DNA of 64,000 nucleotides from Rothia nasisuis (GCF_928381405.1 NZ_CAKMSB010000008.1:1-64000), one strand, 5' to 3'; positions 49,572 through 60,549 are shown, counted from the stretch's first letter. Notes: generated by a model not told the origin, from the letters alone. A program made the numbers and translations.

Positions 49572-50878
49572 CGCAGTAGTCCTTCGTAGTTGCGTTGTTG
49601 GAGCTGGGCGTCAATCTGCTTGACGGTGTCAAGACCAACGCCGATAACGATCAGCAGTGAAGCACCGCCGAGTGGGAAGTTCTGGTTAGCGCCGAAGAGC
49701 ACAAAGGCAATCAGCGGGAGGAGCGCCAGGATGCCGACGTAGAGGGCGCCGGGGAGGGTGATGCGGTTGAGTACGTAGCTCAGGTACTCCTGGGTGGGTC
49801 GGCCCGCACGGATGCCGGGGATGAAACCGCCGTACTTCTTCATGTTGCCTGCAACCTCTTCGGTGTTGAAGGTGATGGAGACGTAGAAGTAGGCGAAGCC
49901 GATAATGAGCAGGAAGTAGAGCGCCATGTACAGCGGGTGGTCGCCCATGGTCAGGTAGGTATTGATCCAGTTGACCCATTCCGGTGGCGGGGTGCCGTCG
50001 GAGGGGGTGTTGAACTGGGCGATGAGGCCGGGGACCATCAGCATGGAGGAGGCAAAGATGATGGGGATAACACCGGCCATATTGACCTTGAGCGGGATGT
50101 AGGTGGTGGTGCCTCCAATGGTACGTCGGCCAATCATACGTTTGGCGTACTGCACCGGGATACGGCGCTGGGACTGCTCAACAAAGACAACGGCCACGAT
50201 GACCAGCAGGCCGACCGCTACGACTGCCGAGAAGATACCCCAGCCCTGGGTCTGCAAGATAGCACCAAAGGCGGAGGGGAAGGAGGCCGCGATTGAGGTG
50301 AAGATGAGCAGCGACATACCGTTGCCCACACCCTTCTCGGTGATTTGCTCACCCAGCCACATCACCACGCCGGTACCGGCGGTCAAAGCGGTGATAATCA
50401 GCAGGATGTTCCAGATGCTCTCATCAGGAATAATCGGCAGGGTGCACCCCTGGAGCAGCAAACCGGAGCGAGCCAGAGACACAATGGTGGTTGCGTTGAG
50501 CAGAGCCAGCAGAATGGTGAGATAGCGGGTGTATTGGGTGAGCTTGGTCTGCCCTTGAGCACCTTCCTCGTGAAGTTGCTGGAAGCGCGGAATCACCACG
50601 CGCAGCAGCTGCACAATAATACTCGCGGTAATGTATGGCATAACGCCCAGGGCAAAAATCGACAGCTGGAGCAGCGCGCCACCGCTAAAGAGGTTAATCA
50701 TGTCGTAGACGCCACCGGTTGCGGTGACGGTTGACAGGCACTGCTGCACGTTTCCGTAGGAGACACCGGGGGCGGGAATGAACACGCCCACACGGTAAAT
50801 CACGATAATACCCAGGGTGAACAGCAGCTTATTTCGCAGGTCGGGCGTCTTGAAGGCCCGTCCGAAAGCGGTCAGCAC
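49568..50878 (-). CDS. secY: Preprotein translocase subunit SecY
   Basis: Channel subunit of the SecYEG translocon. 436 residues with ten membrane spans. Features: LLFTLGIIVIYRVGVFIPAPGV at the start, split by span 1, then ALGVMPYITASIIVQLL, YTRYLTILLALLNA, and the cytoplasmic loop QRRIPVQYAKRM. The GTG at 50878 (LTAFGRAFKTPDL) is chosen as AGGAGG lies 5 bases upstream; the frame extends to 50920. It is separated from rplO by a strong hairpin and 294 bases, so it has its own promoter. Confidence 0.97.
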   Translation of the reverse strand: MLTAFGRAFKTPDLRNKLLFTLGIIVIYRVGVFIPAPGVSYGNVQQCLSTVTATGGVYDMINLFSGGALLQLSIFALGVMPYITASIIVQLLRVVIPRFQQLHEEGAQGQTKLTQYTRYLTILLALLNATTIVSLARSGLLLQGCTLPIIPDESIWNILLIITALTAGTGVVMWLGEQITEKGVGNGMSLLIFTSIAASFPSAFGAILQTQGWGIFSAVVAVGLLVIVAVVFVEQSQRRIPVQYAKRMIGRRTIGGTTTYIPLKVNMAGVIPIIFASSMLMVPGLIAQFNTPSDGTPPPEWVNWINTYLTMGDHPLYMALYFLLIIGFAYFYVSITFNTEEVAGNMKKYGGFIPGIRAGRPTQEYLSYVLNRITLPGALYVGILALLPLIAFVLFGANQNFPLGGASLLIVIGVGLDTVKQIDAQLQQRNYEGLLR

Positions 50879-51124
50879 ATGTCCTCCTGTGAGACAGTCT
50901 AGGTGGCCCCGGGCGCGCAAAACCTTGCGTCAGCGCCGGAGCTTTTTCACAATCTCATCAAGTCTATCTCTTAAAGCCGAGGAATGCTCGGACTGTTTTG
51001 CTCTCGGCACCTTATCGCAGGCCACTTTCTGAATATGGTTGGGGACGTCTTACCCCGCTCCCCTACCCTCGGGTAGAAAAGCGGTGGTCAGGCGTCCTGG
51101 CAAAGGTACCTTTGAGATAAGACA

Positions 51125-51162
51125 AAGCGGTGCCCCTCACCTCAGGGTGAGGGGCACCGCTT
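51125..51162 (-). terminator. Terminator of the spc operon, after rplO
   Basis: A perfect 17-base stem, AAGCGGTGCCCCTCACC / GGTGAGGGGCACCGCTT, 11 bases beyond the rplO stop. It separates rplO from secY, which are co-transcribed in many bacteria. Confidence 0.9.
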
Positions 51163-51172
51163 ATTCAAGGGG

Positions 51173-51631
51173 CTACTTGACGGTTACAGAACCACCAGCT
51201 GCCTCAATCTTAGCTTTGGCCGACTCAGAAACCTTATCAACGGTTACCTTGTAGGCTGCTGAGATTTCACCGGTACCCAGAACCTTAACCAGTTCGTTCT
51301 TGCGAACTGCGCCAGCTGCCACCAGGGCGTCAACGGTGATGTCGCCGCCCTCGGGGAACAGTTCCGCAATGCGGCCCAGGTTAACAACCTGGTACTCGGT
51401 GCGGAAGGGGTTCTTGAAGCCACGCAGCTTGGGAAGGCGCATGTGCAGCGGTAGCTGACCGCCTTCGAAGCCGGCGCGAACCTGGTAACGAGCCTTGGTA
51501 CCCTTGGTACCGCGACCTGCGGTCTTACCCTTTGAGCCTTCACCGCGGCCTACGCGGGTCTTAGCCTTGTGGGCACCCGGTGCCGGGCGCAGATCGTGAA
51601 TCTTGATAGCATCGTTGTTTTCTACTGCCAT
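51173..51631 (-). CDS. rplO: 50S ribosomal protein L15
   Basis: 152 residues. [20 protein letters not shown] at the start, then [19 protein letters not shown] and [11 protein letters not shown]. Last gene of the spc operon here, 2 bases after rpmD and followed by a strong terminator. Confidence 0.98.
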   Translation of the reverse strand: MAVENNDAIKIHDLRPAPGAHKAKTRVGRGEGSKGKTAGRGTKGTKARYQVRAGFEGGQLPLHMRLPKLRGFKNPFRTEYQVVNLGRIAELFPEGGDITVDALVAAGAVRKNELVKVLGTGEISAAYKVTVDKVSESAKAKIEAAGGSVTVK

Positions 51632-51633
51632 CT

Positions 51634-51843
51634 TTACTTGACCTCCTCAACCTGAACCAGGTGAGCTACGGTATTGATCATGCCGCAGGTGACAGGGTCA
51701 GCAGTGCGAACAACCTTGTTTCCGGGGCGCTTGAGGCCCAGGGAACGAAGGGTGTCGCGCATGTTCTGCTTCTCACCAACATAGGACTTGATCTGGGTGA
51801 TTTCCAGCTTTGCGTCGCTGGGCTGAATACGCTTGCCAATCAT
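51634..51843 (-). CDS. rpmD: 50S ribosomal protein L30
   Basis: 69 residues: [20 protein letters not shown], then [14 protein letters not shown] and [13 protein letters not shown]. It shares one base with the end of rpsE. The short single-domain bacterial form. Confidence 0.97.
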   Translation of the reverse strand: MIGKRIQPSDAKLEITQIKSYVGEKQNMRDTLRSLGLKRPGNKVVRTADPVTCGMINTVAHLVQVEEVK

Positions 51844-52526
51844 TACGCACCTGCCTTTTCAGACTGAGTGTTACGCAGGAAGCCGGGGATAACCTCGTCC
51901 TGGGGCAGACCACGGCGGGCGGCAACTGCTACGGGCTCTTCGAGCTGACGCAGAGCCTCGATGGTCGCGTGAACAATGTTGATCTGGTTGGACGAACCGA
52001 GCGACTTGGACAGAACATCGTGGATGCCCGCTGCCTCAAGTACGGCACGAACGGGGCCACCGGCGATCACACCGGTACCGGCGGTGGCGGGGCGGAGCAT
52101 GACTACGCCCGCTGCTGCTTCACCCTGAACGCGGTGAGGAATGGTGCGGCCCTCAATACGGGGTACGCGGAAGAAGTTCTTCTTGGCTTCTTCAACACCC
52201 TTTGAGATGGCTGCGGGAACTTCCTTAGCCTTGCCGTAGCCCACGCCAACCATACCGTTGCCGTCGCCAACGACGACGAGCGCGGTGAAGCTGAAGCGAC
52301 GACCACCCTTGACGACCTTGGAGACGCGGTTGATGGTAACAACGCGCTCGATGAACTTGTCTTTCTCTTCTTCGCGGCCGCGGTTGTTGCGGCGCTCACC
52401 GCGGTTGCCGCGGCGTTCGCCACGCTCGTTGCGGCGGGCTTCGCGCTTCTCGGAGGTTTCTGCGGTAGCTTCTGCGGTTGCTTCAGTCACCTGAGTTTCC
52501 TTTTCATTTACAGTCTGCTCGCTCAT
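51843..52526 (-). CDS. rpsE: 30S ribosomal protein S5 with long N-terminal extension
   Basis: 227 residues; the canonical S5 core starts only near residue 58 ([20 protein letters not shown]). Before it lies a low-complexity extension: first Thr/Glu/Ala-rich, then Arg/Asn/Gly-rich ([17 protein letters not shown]). Core motifs [13 protein letters not shown] and [15 protein letters not shown] are intact. Such extensions occur in other actinobacteria and probably lie on the ribosome surface. It overlaps rplR by one base. Confidence 0.97.
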   Translation of the reverse strand: MSEQTVNEKETQVTEATAEATAETSEKREARRNERGERRGNRGERRNNRGREEEKDKFIERVVTINRVSKVVKGGRRFSFTALVVVGDGNGMVGVGYGKAKEVPAAISKGVEEAKKNFFRVPRIEGRTIPHRVQGEAAAGVVMLRPATAGTGVIAGGPVRAVLEAAGIHDVLSKSLGSSNQINIVHATIEALRQLEEPVAVAARRGLPQDEVIPGFLRNTQSEKAGA

Positions 52527-52885
52527 TAGAGTGCCAGACCTCCTTCGCGTGCGCCTTCTGCAACTGCTGCGACACGGCCGTGGTACTTGTTGCCACCGCG
52601 GTCGAAGACAACTGCTTCGATGCCTGCTGCCTTGGCACGTTCGGCAACGAGTTCGCCAACGCGTTTTGCCTTAGCGGTCTTGTCTAGCTCTGCTGCGCGC
52701 AGGTCTGCCTCCATAGTAGAAGCTGATGCCAGGGTCAGGCCCTTGGTATCGTCGATGACCTGAACGAACATGTGGCGAGCTGAGCGGGTGACGGACAGGC
52801 GGGGGCGGGACGCGGTGCCTGAAACGTACTTGCGCACGCGCGCGTGGCGGCGTGCACGCTGTGCTGACTTAGTCTTTACAGCCAT
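52526..52885 (-). CDS. rplR: 50S ribosomal protein L18
   Basis: 119 residues. [20 protein letters not shown], then [12 protein letters not shown] and [19 protein letters not shown]. Binds 5S rRNA. It is 2 bases downstream of rplF in the spc operon and shares a base with rpsE. Confidence 0.98.
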   Translation of the reverse strand: MAVKTKSAQRARRHARVRKYVSGTASRPRLSVTRSARHMFVQVIDDTKGLTLASASTMEADLRAAELDKTAKAKRVGELVAERAKAAGIEAVVFDRGGNKYHGRVAAVAEGAREGGLAL

Positions 52886-52887
52886 TT

Positions 52888-53424
52888 TTATTTACCAGCC
52901 TTTCCGACCTTGCGACGGATCTGCTCGCCTTCGTAGCGAACGCCCTTGCCCTTGTAGGGGTCGGGCTTACGCAGACCGCGGATGTTAGCGGCTACCTGGC
53001 CTACCTGCTGCTTGCTGATACCGGAAACGGTCAGCTTGTTAGCGCCCTCAACAGCGAAGCTGATACCCTCGGGTGCTTCAACAGTGATGGGGTGTGAGTA
53101 GCCAAGTGCGAACTCGAGGCCGGAACCCTTAGAGGCTACCCGGTAACCGGTACCAACGATTTCGAGCTTCTTGGAGTAGCCTTCGGTAACACCGATGATC
53201 ATGTTCTGAATCAGGGTGCGGGTCAGGCCGTGTAGTGAACGTGATGCACGCTCATCGTTCGGGCGGGAGACGGTGATAACACCGTCTTCGAGTGCAACCT
53301 CAATGGGAGCGGCAACCTCGTGGGTCAGTTCGCCCTTTGCACCCTTAACCGCAACTAGGTTACCGTCAATTTTTACCTCAACGCCGGCAGGAACCGAGAT
53401 GGGGAGACGTCCAATACGTGACAT
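52888..53424 (-). CDS. rplF: 50S ribosomal protein L6
   Basis: 178 residues. [19 protein letters not shown] at the start and two duplicated L6 domains. The C-terminal signature is [20 protein letters not shown]. Near the sarcin-ricin loop in the assembled 50S. It follows rpsH by 24 bases. Confidence 0.98.
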   Translation of the reverse strand: MSRIGRLPISVPAGVEVKIDGNLVAVKGAKGELTHEVAAPIEVALEDGVITVSRPNDERASRSLHGLTRTLIQNMIIGVTEGYSKKLEIVGTGYRVASKGSGLEFALGYSHPITVEAPEGISFAVEGANKLTVSGISKQQVGQVAANIRGLRKPDPYKGKGVRYEGEQIRRKVGKAGK

Positions 53425-53448
53425 TCTTCTTCCTTTCTCTTCTACCGA

Positions 53449-53847
53449 CTACCAGATGTAAGCGACGACTTCGCCGCCAACACCCTTCTTCGCAGCCTGC
53501 TTATCAGTGAGCAGACCTGAAGAGGTTGACAGGATTGCGATGCCGAGGCCACCGTGTACCTGGGGCAGGTTGGTGGACTTTGCGTAGACACGCAGACCCG
53601 GCTTGGAAATACGGCGAACGCCTACAATGGAGCGCTCACGTGAGGGGCCGAACTTCAGTTCGAGGGTCAGGGTCTTACCGACCCTTGCTTCCTCTTCCTT
53701 GAAGTCAGCGATGTAGCCTTCGGCCTTGAGGATCTCGGCGATGCGAGCCTTGAGCTTGGAGTAAGGCATTGACACGGTGTCGTGATGCGCTGAGTTTGCG
53801 TTACGCAAACGGGTCAGCATATCTGCGACAGGATCTGTCATAGTCAT
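53449..53847 (-). CDS. rpsH: 30S ribosomal protein S8
   Basis: 132 residues. [20 protein letters not shown] at the start, then [17 protein letters not shown] and the C-terminal [19 protein letters not shown]. In E. coli S8 represses the spc operon by binding its mRNA; no such site was identified here. It follows rplE by 68 bases. Confidence 0.98.
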   Translation of the reverse strand: MTMTDPVADMLTRLRNANSAHHDTVSMPYSKLKARIAEILKAEGYIADFKEEEARVGKTLTLELKFGPSRERSIVGVRRISKPGLRVYAKSTNLPQVHGGLGIAILSTSSGLLTDKQAAKKGVGGEVVAYIW

Positions 53848-53915
53848 GGTGGGCTGAGCCCTTCCTCGTTATGGTTTCCTCACCGAGGGTTCGGTGCGGA
53901 CCTATAACGTAGTCG

Positions 53916-54476
53916 TTACTGGGTCTTGAAAGGGAAGCCGAGTGCCTTCAGAAGCGCACGGCCTTCATCGTCGGTCTTTGCGGTGGTTACTACGGTGATG
54001 TCCATACCGCGAACACGATCGATTGAGTCCTGATCGATTTCGTGGAACATGGACTGTTCGGTCAGACCGAAGGTGTAGTTGCCGTTGCCGTCAAACTGGC
54101 GGTCTGAAAGCCCGCGGAAGTCGCGGATGCGGGGCAGAGCCAAGGTAACCAGACGGTCGAGGAATTCCCACATGCGGTCACCGCGGAGGGTGACGTGTGC
54201 GCCGATGGGCATACCTTCACGCAGCTTGAACTGGGCGATGGACTTCTTGGCACGGGTAACGAGCGGCTTCTGACCGGTGATGGCGGTAAGGTCGCGGATA
54301 GCCCCGTCCATGAGCTTTGCGTCCTTAGCAGCTTCACCAACACCCATGTTAACGACGACCTTAACGATCTTCGGAGCCTGCATGGCGTTCTCGTACTTGA
54401 ACTCTTCCTGCAGGGCGGGGGTGACTACGTCGTTGAACTTAGTCTTGAAACGAGGGGTAATCTTTGCTTCGGTCAT
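53916..54476 (-). CDS. rplE: 50S ribosomal protein L5
   Basis: 186 residues. [19 protein letters not shown] near residue 33, then [20 protein letters not shown] and [17 protein letters not shown]. Binds 5S rRNA and the P-site tRNA side. It shares one base with the rplX stop. Confidence 0.98.
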   Translation of the reverse strand: MTEAKITPRFKTKFNDVVTPALQEEFKYENAMQAPKIVKVVVNMGVGEAAKDAKLMDGAIRDLTAITGQKPLVTRAKKSIAQFKLREGMPIGAHVTLRGDRMWEFLDRLVTLALPRIRDFRGLSDRQFDGNGNYTFGLTEQSMFHEIDQDSIDRVRGMDITVVTTAKTDDEGRALLKALGFPFKTQ

Positions 54477-54811
54477 TAGATGTCCTTACCCGAGCTCTTG
54501 GCAACGCGCACGCGAGCGGTGCGTTCCTTGCCATTGCGCTCTACGGTCTCGAGGCGGTAACCAACGCGGGTCGGCTTCTTGGTTTCGGGGTCAACGATTG
54601 CAACGTTAGAAACGTGAATCGGTGCCTCAACCTTTTCGATGCCGCCGGCTTCGCCGGTCATGGGGTTAGCCTTCTTGTGCTTGGTGACGATCTTAACGCC
54701 TTCTACCAGCACGCGCTCGGTCTTGGGGAACACCCGAAGAACCTTGCCCTGCTTACCCTTATCTGCACCTGAAATAACCTGTACCAGGTCACCAGACTTG
54801 ATCTTAGCCAT
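54476..54811 (-). CDS. rplX: 50S ribosomal protein L24
   Basis: 111 residues with a KOW motif at the start ([19 protein letters not shown]), then VNIVTKHKK-type core, here [12 protein letters not shown]. An assembly initiator of the 50S. It lies 3 bases after rplN. Confidence 0.98.
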   Translation of the reverse strand: MAKIKSGDLVQVISGADKGKQGKVLRVFPKTERVLVEGVKIVTKHKKANPMTGEAGGIEKVEAPIHVSNVAIVDPETKKPTRVGYRLETVERNGKERTARVRVAKSSGKDI

Positions 54812-54814
54812 GAG

Positions 54815-55186
54815 TTAGAGCACCTCCGGAGCAAGTGAAATGATCTTCATGAACTTCTTGTCGCGCAGTTCGCGGCCAACAGGTCCGAAGATACGGGTGC
54901 CACGGGGGTCACCATCGGTGTTCTTGAGAATCACTGCTGAGTTCTCGTCGAACTTGATGTAGGAGCCGTCGGGGCGGCGGACTTCCTTCTTAGTGCGAAC
55001 GACGACTGCCTTGACGACGTCGCCCTTCTTAACGGTACCGCCGGGAATTGCGTCCTTGACGGTTGCGACGATGATGTCGCCAATGCTTGCGTAACGACGC
55101 TTGGAGCCGCCGAGAACACGGATGGTCAGGATTTCCTTCGCACCGGTGTTATCAGCAACCTTGAGTCGTGACTCCTGCTGAATCAT
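54815..55186 (-). CDS. rplN: 50S ribosomal protein L14
   Basis: 123 residues from the ATG at 55186 ([19 protein letters not shown]), which has AGGAGA just upstream; the frame extends to 55345 without similarity. Then [12 protein letters not shown], the [19 protein letters not shown] strand and [16 protein letters not shown]. First gene of the spc operon here, following a 423-base gap with a terminator. Confidence 0.98.
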   Translation of the reverse strand: MIQQESRLKVADNTGAKEILTIRVLGGSKRRYASIGDIIVATVKDAIPGGTVKKGDVVKAVVVRTKKEVRRPDGSYIKFDENSAVILKNTDGDPRGTRIFGPVGRELRDKKFMKIISLAPEVL

Positions 55187-55536
55187 ATTTCTCCTGTCGT
55201 CTCGCCGGTTCCGACACGCGGTATCTTGCGAGCCAGCCTTGCGGAACATTTCTACGGGATGTTGACGCGCCGGTCTCTCGCAGCTCAAAAGCGTTGGGTG
55301 GAGAGTTGGCGGACACGCCTGGGCCCCTATCATGCCAACGAGCATCTGGACCCGCGCTAGCGGGCGAACCCCGCATGGTGAGCGGCATTATGCTGTGGCA
55401 CGAAAAGAACCGTGGTCGTGCGACTATCAAGAATCACACAGAATAAAAACTTTACCATAATGGCGCTTGGGCTACCAGAGAGATGGGCCACTCTTACCCC
55501 CTAAGGTAGCTCCTGTAAAAACAAGTAGATATACAG
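55187..55536 (-). other. Leader/promoter region of the spc operon
   Basis: 350 bases with no credible gene. It must hold the promoter for rplN, because a terminator precedes it; TAAAGT near 55455 is a possible -10 but lacks a clear -35. A short GC-rich hairpin (CCCGC-TAGC-GCGGG) lies near 55355-55370. No known r-protein leader motif was recognised. Confidence 0.4.
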
Positions 55537-55573
55537 AAAACTCCCCTCCTCTCACGTGGAGGGGAAGGGAGTT
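55537..55573 (-). terminator. Terminator of the S10 operon, after rpsQ
   Basis: On the minus strand, CTCCCTTCCCCTCC pairs with GAGGAGGGGAG and is followed by TTTT. It lies 37 bases beyond the rpsQ stop and separates the S10 and spc operons. Confidence 0.75.
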
Positions 55574-55609
55574 AGGGCTGGCGCTTAGCCTCAAGGTAAA
55601 CCGCAGGGT

Positions 55610-55882
55610 TTACTTAGCCTTTTCGAGAATTTCGACGATGCGCCAACGCTTTGATGCGGAGAGCGGACGAGTCTCGGCCAGAAGAACGAGGTCACCGATA
55701 CCAGCAGTGTTCTGCTCGTCGTGTGCCTTGATCTTTGAGCTACGGCGCATAACCTTGCCGTACAGGGCGTGCTTTACGCGGTCCTCGACCTCGACGACTA
55801 CGGTCTTGTCCATCTTGTCTGAGACAACGTAGCCGCGGCGAGTCTTGCGGTAGCCGCGCTCTTCAGTCTTTACTTCACTCAT
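55610..55882 (-). CDS. rpsQ: 30S ribosomal protein S17
   Basis: 90 residues. [20 protein letters not shown] near residue 12, then [18 protein letters not shown] and [19 protein letters not shown]. Last gene of the S10 operon, 5 bases after rpmC. Confidence 0.98.
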   Translation of the reverse strand: MSEVKTEERGYRKTRRGYVVSDKMDKTVVVEVEDRVKHALYGKVMRRSSKIKAHDEQNTAGIGDLVLLAETRPLSASKRWRIVEILEKAK

Positions 55883-55887
55883 GTGAT

Positions 55888-56121
55888 TTAACCTTCGGTT
55901 GCGGGACGAATACCGAGCTCGCGTTCACGCAGCACGGTGTAAATACGTGCGATGTCGCGCTTGACCGAGCGAATACGACCGGGATTTTCAAGCTGACCGG
56001 TGGCTGCCTGGAAACGGAGGTTGAACAGCTCCTCCTTCGACTCACGCAGCTTCTCTACCAGATTCTCATTGGAGAGCTCTGCCAGCTTGTCGATGCTCAG
56101 ATCCTTTGATCCAACTGCCAT
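55888..56121 (-). CDS. rpmC: 50S ribosomal protein L29
   Basis: 77 residues forming two helices: [20 protein letters not shown] and [20 protein letters not shown]. At the exit tunnel, next to L23. It is 2 bases after rplP. Confidence 0.98.
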   Translation of the reverse strand: MAVGSKDLSIDKLAELSNENLVEKLRESKEELFNLRFQAATGQLENPGRIRSVKRDIARIYTVLRERELGIRPATEG

Positions 56122-56123
56122 TT

Positions 56124-56540
56124 CTATTCACCACCTTCACGGCGCACAACACGTGCCTTCATGGGGAGCTTGTGGATTGCAAGGCGCATAGCTTCGCGAG
56201 CCACTTCTTCAGATACACCGGAGAGTTCAAACATGACTCGACCGGGCTTTACGTTTGCGACCCACCATTCGGGTGAACCCTTACCGGAACCCATACGGGT
56301 TTCGGCAGGCTTCTTGGTCAGCGGGCGGTCGGGGTAAATGTTGATCCAGACCTTACCGCCACGCTTGATGTGACGGGTCATTGCAATACGGGCAGCCTCA
56401 ATCTGGCGGTTGGTGACGTAGGCGGGAGTCAGGGCCTGGATGCCCCACTCGCCAAACGTTACCTCGGTGCCACCCTTAGCCATACCTGAACGCTTAGGGT
56501 GATGCTGCTTGCGGTACTTTACTCGACGGGGAATTAGCAT
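56124..56540 (-). CDS. rplP: 50S ribosomal protein L16
   Basis: 138 residues. [19 protein letters not shown], then [20 protein letters not shown] and [19 protein letters not shown]. It contacts the A-site tRNA. It directly abuts rpsC. Confidence 0.98.
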   Translation of the reverse strand: MLIPRRVKYRKQHHPKRSGMAKGGTEVTFGEWGIQALTPAYVTNRQIEAARIAMTRHIKRGGKVWINIYPDRPLTKKPAETRMGSGKGSPEWWVANVKPGRVMFELSGVSEEVAREAMRLAIHKLPMKARVVRREGGE

Positions 56541-57338
56541 TTATGCCTCACCGTTTTCTGCAGTCTTAGCCTCAGCGGGTGCTGAAGCGTTGTCGGAACG
56601 GCGTTCACGGCGGGGACCGCGGCCACCTGCACGACGGCGGTCGCCACCGCGGCTGTTGCCGCGACGGTTACCGGCGGCCTGCTGGGCAGCAAGCTCGGTG
56701 TCGGTCAGGTCACCCTTGTAGATCCAAACCTTAACGCCGATGCGGCCGAAGGTGGTCTTTGCTTCAAAGAAACCGTAGTCGATGTTCGCACGCAGGGTGT
56801 GCAGGGGCACACGGCCTTCGCGGTAGAACTCGGAACGTGACATTTCAGCGCCACCCAGACGGCCCGAGCACTGGATACGGATACCCTTTGCCCCTGCACG
56901 CTGTGCGGACTGGATTGCCTTCTTCATGGCGCGGCGGAAAGCTACGCGTGAAGCGAGCTGCTCTGCGATGCCCTGGGCAACGAGCTGAGCTGACAGGTCG
57001 GGGTTGGAAACCTCGAGGATGTTCAGCTGAATCTGCTTGCCGGTGAGCTTCTCAAGCTCGCCACGGATGCGGTCCGCTTCGGCGCCGCGGCGGCCGATGA
57101 CGATGCCGGGGCGTGCGGTGTGGATATCCACACGGACGCGGTCACGGGTACGCTCGATTTCGACCTTGGCGATACCTGCGCGCTCCATGCCCTTGGACAG
57201 GAGTTCGCGGATCTTTACATCTTCACGAACGAAGTCTGCGTAGCGTTCGCCCTCCTTGTTGGAGTCAGCGAACCACTTTGAGACGTGGTTGGTGGTGATG
57301 CCAAGTCGGAAACCGTTGGGGTTAATTTTCTGACCCAT
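56541..57338 (-). CDS. rpsC: 30S ribosomal protein S3
   Basis: 265 residues. [20 protein letters not shown], a KH domain with [15 protein letters not shown], and the C-terminal domain [20 protein letters not shown], then VKVWIYKGD. The tail beyond residue 218 is Arg/Gly-rich ([18 protein letters not shown]) and ends acidic, as in related actinobacteria. It abuts rplV. Confidence 0.98.
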   Translation of the reverse strand: MGQKINPNGFRLGITTNHVSKWFADSNKEGERYADFVREDVKIRELLSKGMERAGIAKVEIERTRDRVRVDIHTARPGIVIGRRGAEADRIRGELEKLTGKQIQLNILEVSNPDLSAQLVAQGIAEQLASRVAFRRAMKKAIQSAQRAGAKGIRIQCSGRLGGAEMSRSEFYREGRVPLHTLRANIDYGFFEAKTTFGRIGVKVWIYKGDLTDTELAAQQAAGNRRGNSRGGDRRRAGGRGPRRERRSDNASAPAEAKTAENGEA

Positions 57339-57704
57339 TTATCGGCCCTCCTCCTTCTCCGGGGTAGCGACTACCACGGTGATGTGGCTGGTGCGCTTGT
57401 TGATACGGAACGCACGGCCCTGGGCACGAGGCTGGAATCGCTTCATGGTGGGGCCTTCGTTCGCGTATGCTTCGCTGATGAACAGCTCTTCTTCCTTGAA
57501 GGGTACGCCCTGCTGGGCGGCCTTCTGGCGAGCGTTTGCAACAGCTGATGCAACGATCTTGTATACCGGTTCTGAAGCGCCCTGGGGGGCAAACTTCAAA
57601 ATCGCCAGAGCCTCTTCCGCCTGCTTACCACGGATAAGGTTGATGACGCGGCGTGCCTTCATAGGCGTAACGCGTACGTAAGACGCAGTTGCCTTGGCTT
57701 CCAT
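57339..57704 (-). CDS. rplV: 50S ribosomal protein L22
   Basis: 121 residues. [20 protein letters not shown], then [20 protein letters not shown] and [19 protein letters not shown]. Lines the exit tunnel, where macrolide-resistance changes can occur; the loop looks normal. It follows rpsS by 64 bases. Confidence 0.98.
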   Translation of the reverse strand: MEAKATASYVRVTPMKARRVINLIRGKQAEEALAILKFAPQGASEPVYKIVASAVANARQKAAQQGVPFKEEELFISEAYANEGPTMKRFQPRAQGRAFRINKRTSHITVVVATPEKEEGR

Positions 57705-57768
57705 TGCCTATCTCTCTTTCATCTCTTGCCGAAAGGGAAACGTTTCTAAGGTACGGGGTTACCGTAGC

Positions 57769-58050
57769 TTAGCGACGCTTACCCTTGCGGTCGTCCTTAA
57801 CGTGGCCACGGAAAGTACGGGTGGGTGCAAACTCGCCGAGCTTGTGCCCCACCATGGACTCAGTGATGAACACGGGTACGTGCTTGCGTCCGTCGTGCAC
57901 TGCGATGGTGTGACCGAGCATGTCGGGGATAATCATCGAGCGGCGGGACCAAGTCTTGATAACGTTCTTGGTGCCCTTCTCGTTCTGAGCTGCAACCTTG
58001 ACAAAAAGGTGCTGATCAACGAAAGGGCCCTTCTTCAAACTACGAGGCAT
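57769..58050 (-). CDS. rpsS: 30S ribosomal protein S19
   Basis: 93 residues. [19 protein letters not shown], then [20 protein letters not shown] and [16 protein letters not shown]. Part of the 30S head. It lies 12 bases after rplB. Confidence 0.98.
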   Translation of the reverse strand: MPRSLKKGPFVDQHLFVKVAAQNEKGTKNVIKTWSRRSMIIPDMLGHTIAVHDGRKHVPVFITESMVGHKLGEFAPTRTFRGHVKDDRKGKRR

Positions 58051-58062
58051 GTTTCAGGCTCC

Positions 58063-58899
58063 TTAGCGCTTCTTGCCAGTACGACGGCGACGAACAATGA
58101 GCTTGTCGCTTTCTTTGTTGGGGCGACGGGTGCGACCCTCGGGCTTACCGTTGGGGTTGACCGGGTGGCGGCCACCGGAGGTCTTGCCTTCACCACCACC
58201 GTGCGGGTGGTCAACGGGGTTCATGACTACACCGCGGACGGTCGGGCGGATACCGCGCCAACGGTTACGGCCAGCCTTACCCCAGTTGATGTTGGACTGC
58301 TCAGCGTTACCGACGGAACCGACGGTTGCGCGGCAGCGGACGTCCACGTTGCGGATTTCGCCGGAGGGCAGACGCAACTGGGCGTACTTGCCTTCCTTAG
58401 CGACCAGCTGGATGGAGGCGCCAGCGGAGCGGCCCATCTTGGCGCCGCCACCGGGGCGGAGCTCAACAGCGTGGATTACGGTACCCACGGGGATGTTGCG
58501 CAGGGGCAGGTTGTTGCCGGGCTTGATGTCCGCGCTGGGGCCTGACTCTACGACGTCGCCCTGAGCGAGCTTGTTGGGGGCGATGATGTAACGCTTGGTG
58601 CCATCGACGTAGTGCAGCAGGGCGATACGGGCGGTACGGTTGGGGTCGTACTCGATGTGTGCAACGCGTGCGTTGACGCCGTCCTTGTCGTGACGACGGA
58701 AGTCAATCAGACGGTACTGGCGCTTGTGACCGCCACCCTTGTGGCGGGTAGTGATGCGGCCGGTGTTGTTACGGCCGCCCTTTTTGGGGAGCGGACGAAC
58801 CAGGGATTTTTCCGGGGTTGAGCGGGTGATTTCTGCGAAATCTGAGACGCTCGAGCCGCGGCGACCCGGGGTCGTCGGCTTGTGCTTACGAATACCCAT
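58063..58899 (-). CDS. rplB: 50S ribosomal protein L2
   Basis: 278 residues. [19 protein letters not shown] at the start, then [17 protein letters not shown], and the peptidyl-transferase-proximal [20 protein letters not shown] near residue 225. It follows rplW by 38 bases. Confidence 0.98.
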   Translation of the reverse strand: MGIRKHKPTTPGRRGSSVSDFAEITRSTPEKSLVRPLPKKGGRNNTGRITTRHKGGGHKRQYRLIDFRRHDKDGVNARVAHIEYDPNRTARIALLHYVDGTKRYIIAPNKLAQGDVVESGPSADIKPGNNLPLRNIPVGTVIHAVELRPGGGAKMGRSAGASIQLVAKEGKYAQLRLPSGEIRNVDVRCRATVGSVGNAEQSNINWGKAGRNRWRGIRPTVRGVVMNPVDHPHGGGEGKTSGGRHPVNPNGKPEGRTRRPNKESDKLIVRRRRTGKKR

Positions 58900-58937
58900 T
58901 TAGATATTTATTCCTTCGCTAAAGTGGTCTCCGGTGC

Positions 58938-59249
58938 CTATGCAGCCGGACCGCCGAAGAGGTCGATTGAACCTTCCTTGAGGGTTACAATCGCGCGCTT
59001 GGTGTTCTTACGAGCACCCCAACCGAAACGGGTGCGCTTACGCTTGCCCGGGCGGTTAGCGGTGTTGATGGAAGCAACCTTGACATCGAAGATAGTCTCG
59101 ATGGCCTGCTTGATTTCCAGCTTGTTGGAGCGGGGATCAACGAGGAAGGTGTACTTACCTTCGTCAAGCTGACCGTAGCTCTTTTCAGACACGACGGGAG
59201 CGATAATCACGTCGCGGGGATCCTTGAAAGTTGAGGTGGTAACAGACAT
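58938..59249 (-). CDS. rplW: 50S ribosomal protein L23
   Basis: 103 residues. [20 protein letters not shown], then [19 protein letters not shown] and [18 protein letters not shown]. Docking site for trigger factor and SRP at the tunnel exit. It shares one base with the end of rplD. Confidence 0.98.
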   Translation of the reverse strand: MSVTTSTFKDPRDVIIAPVVSEKSYGQLDEGKYTFLVDPRSNKLEIKQAIETIFDVKVASINTANRPGKRKRTRFGWGARKNTKRAIVTLKEGSIDLFGGPAA

Positions 59250-59872
59250 TACTTAGCAGCCTCTTTCTTTGCCTTGGACGCAAGAGCGACGAATACGTCG
59301 TAGGCATCCTTGGTGAAGATGACGTCGTCTGAGATCAGAACATCGTAGGTGTTCAGCTGATCTGCGTAGATGACGTGCACGTTCTCCAGGTTGCGTGCTG
59401 ACAGTGCTGCCAGGTCGTCCTTGCGGTCGATGACAACAAGTGCATTCTTGCGGCTGGTGATCTCTGCGATTGCTGCCTTTGCTGCCTTGGTGGAGGGCTT
59501 GGTGCCTTCAACCAGGGTTTCGACAACGTGAACGCGGTCGTGACGGGCACGATCTGAGAGAGCGCCGCGAAGTGCAGCTGCGATCATCTTCTTGGGGGTC
59601 CGCTGGGCGTAGTTGCGCGGGGTCGGGCCGTGGACGATGCCACCGCCGGTCATGTGGGGGGCACGGATTGAGCCCTGACGTGCGCGGCCAGTACCCTTCT
59701 GCTTGAAGGGCTTGCGGCCGGCGCCGGAAACTTCGCCGCGGGTCTTGGTCTTGTGGGTTCCCTGGCGAGCTGCTGCGAGCTGGGCTACTACTACCTGGTG
59801 GAGCAGGGGAATAGATGCCTGAGCGTCGAAGATATCAGCGGGCAGGTCTACCTTTACGGTCTTGACAGCCAT
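59249..59872 (-). CDS. rplD: 50S ribosomal protein L4
   Basis: 207 residues. [20 protein letters not shown] near residue 23, the extended loop with [20 protein letters not shown], and [18 protein letters not shown]. In E. coli L4 controls its own operon through the leader; a structured leader candidate is present upstream of rpsJ. It is 6 bases after rplC. Confidence 0.98.
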   Translation of the reverse strand: MAVKTVKVDLPADIFDAQASIPLLHQVVVAQLAAARQGTHKTKTRGEVSGAGRKPFKQKGTGRARQGSIRAPHMTGGGIVHGPTPRNYAQRTPKKMIAAALRGALSDRARHDRVHVVETLVEGTKPSTKAAKAAIAEITSRKNALVVIDRKDDLAALSARNLENVHVIYADQLNTYDVLISDDVIFTKDAYDVFVALASKAKKEAAK

Positions 59873-59878
59873 GGTTGA

Positions 59879-60535
59879 TTAGGCTCCCTTCACAGCGGTG
59901 CGAACCAGAACAACGCCGCCCTTAGGACCGGGGATTGCGCCCTTGATCAGAAGAACATTGTTTTCGGTATCTACACCCTGAATAGTGAGGTTCATGGTGG
60001 TGTGGCGTGCGGCACCCATACGGCCTGCCATGCGCATACCCTTGAAAACACGTGCAGGGTATGATGCACCACCGATTGAACCGGGCTTGCGGTGGTTCTT
60101 GTGGGCACCGTGTGATGCGCTGACACCTGCGAAGCCGTGACGCTTCATAACACCGGCGAAACCCTTACCCTTGGTCTTACCTACAACGTCAACCTTCTGG
60201 CCAGCTTCGAAGAGTTCAACGGTCAGTTCCTGACCGAGTGAGTACTCAGCAGCATCAGAGGTGCGGACCTCAACGAGGTGACGGCGAGGGGTTACACCTG
60301 CCTTTTCGAAGTGGCCGGCAAGGGGCTTGGTTACCTTGCGAGCTTCGATGGCACCGAAACCAATCTGGATAGCTTCGTAGCCATCGGTTTCAGTGGTGCG
60401 CAACTGGGTAACAACGTTGGAATCGGCCTTGACGACAGTAACGGGTACGAACTTGCCGTTTTCGTCCCAGACCTGGGTCATGCCAAGCTTGGTGCCCAGC
60501 AGGCCCTTAACCTGGCGCTCGAACTTGTTAGTCAT
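59879..60535 (-). CDS. rplC: 50S ribosomal protein L3
   Basis: 218 residues. [19 protein letters not shown] at the start, the central loop [20 protein letters not shown] and [13 protein letters not shown] near residues 135-170. An early assembly protein near the peptidyl transferase centre. It follows rpsJ by 14 bases. Confidence 0.98.
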   Translation of the reverse strand: MTNKFERQVKGLLGTKLGMTQVWDENGKFVPVTVVKADSNVVTQLRTTETDGYEAIQIGFGAIEARKVTKPLAGHFEKAGVTPRRHLVEVRTSDAAEYSLGQELTVELFEAGQKVDVVGKTKGKGFAGVMKRHGFAGVSASHGAHKNHRKPGSIGGASYPARVFKGMRMAGRMGAARHTTMNLTIQGVDTENNVLLIKGAIPGPKGGVVLVRTAVKGA

Positions 60536-60549
60536 TTAGATGCGATCCT

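Noticed and set aside
57694-58545. 283-codon open frame on the plus strand
   Set aside because: Lies opposite rplV, rpsS and rplB; its composition is the mirror of these highly biased genes and it has no family features.
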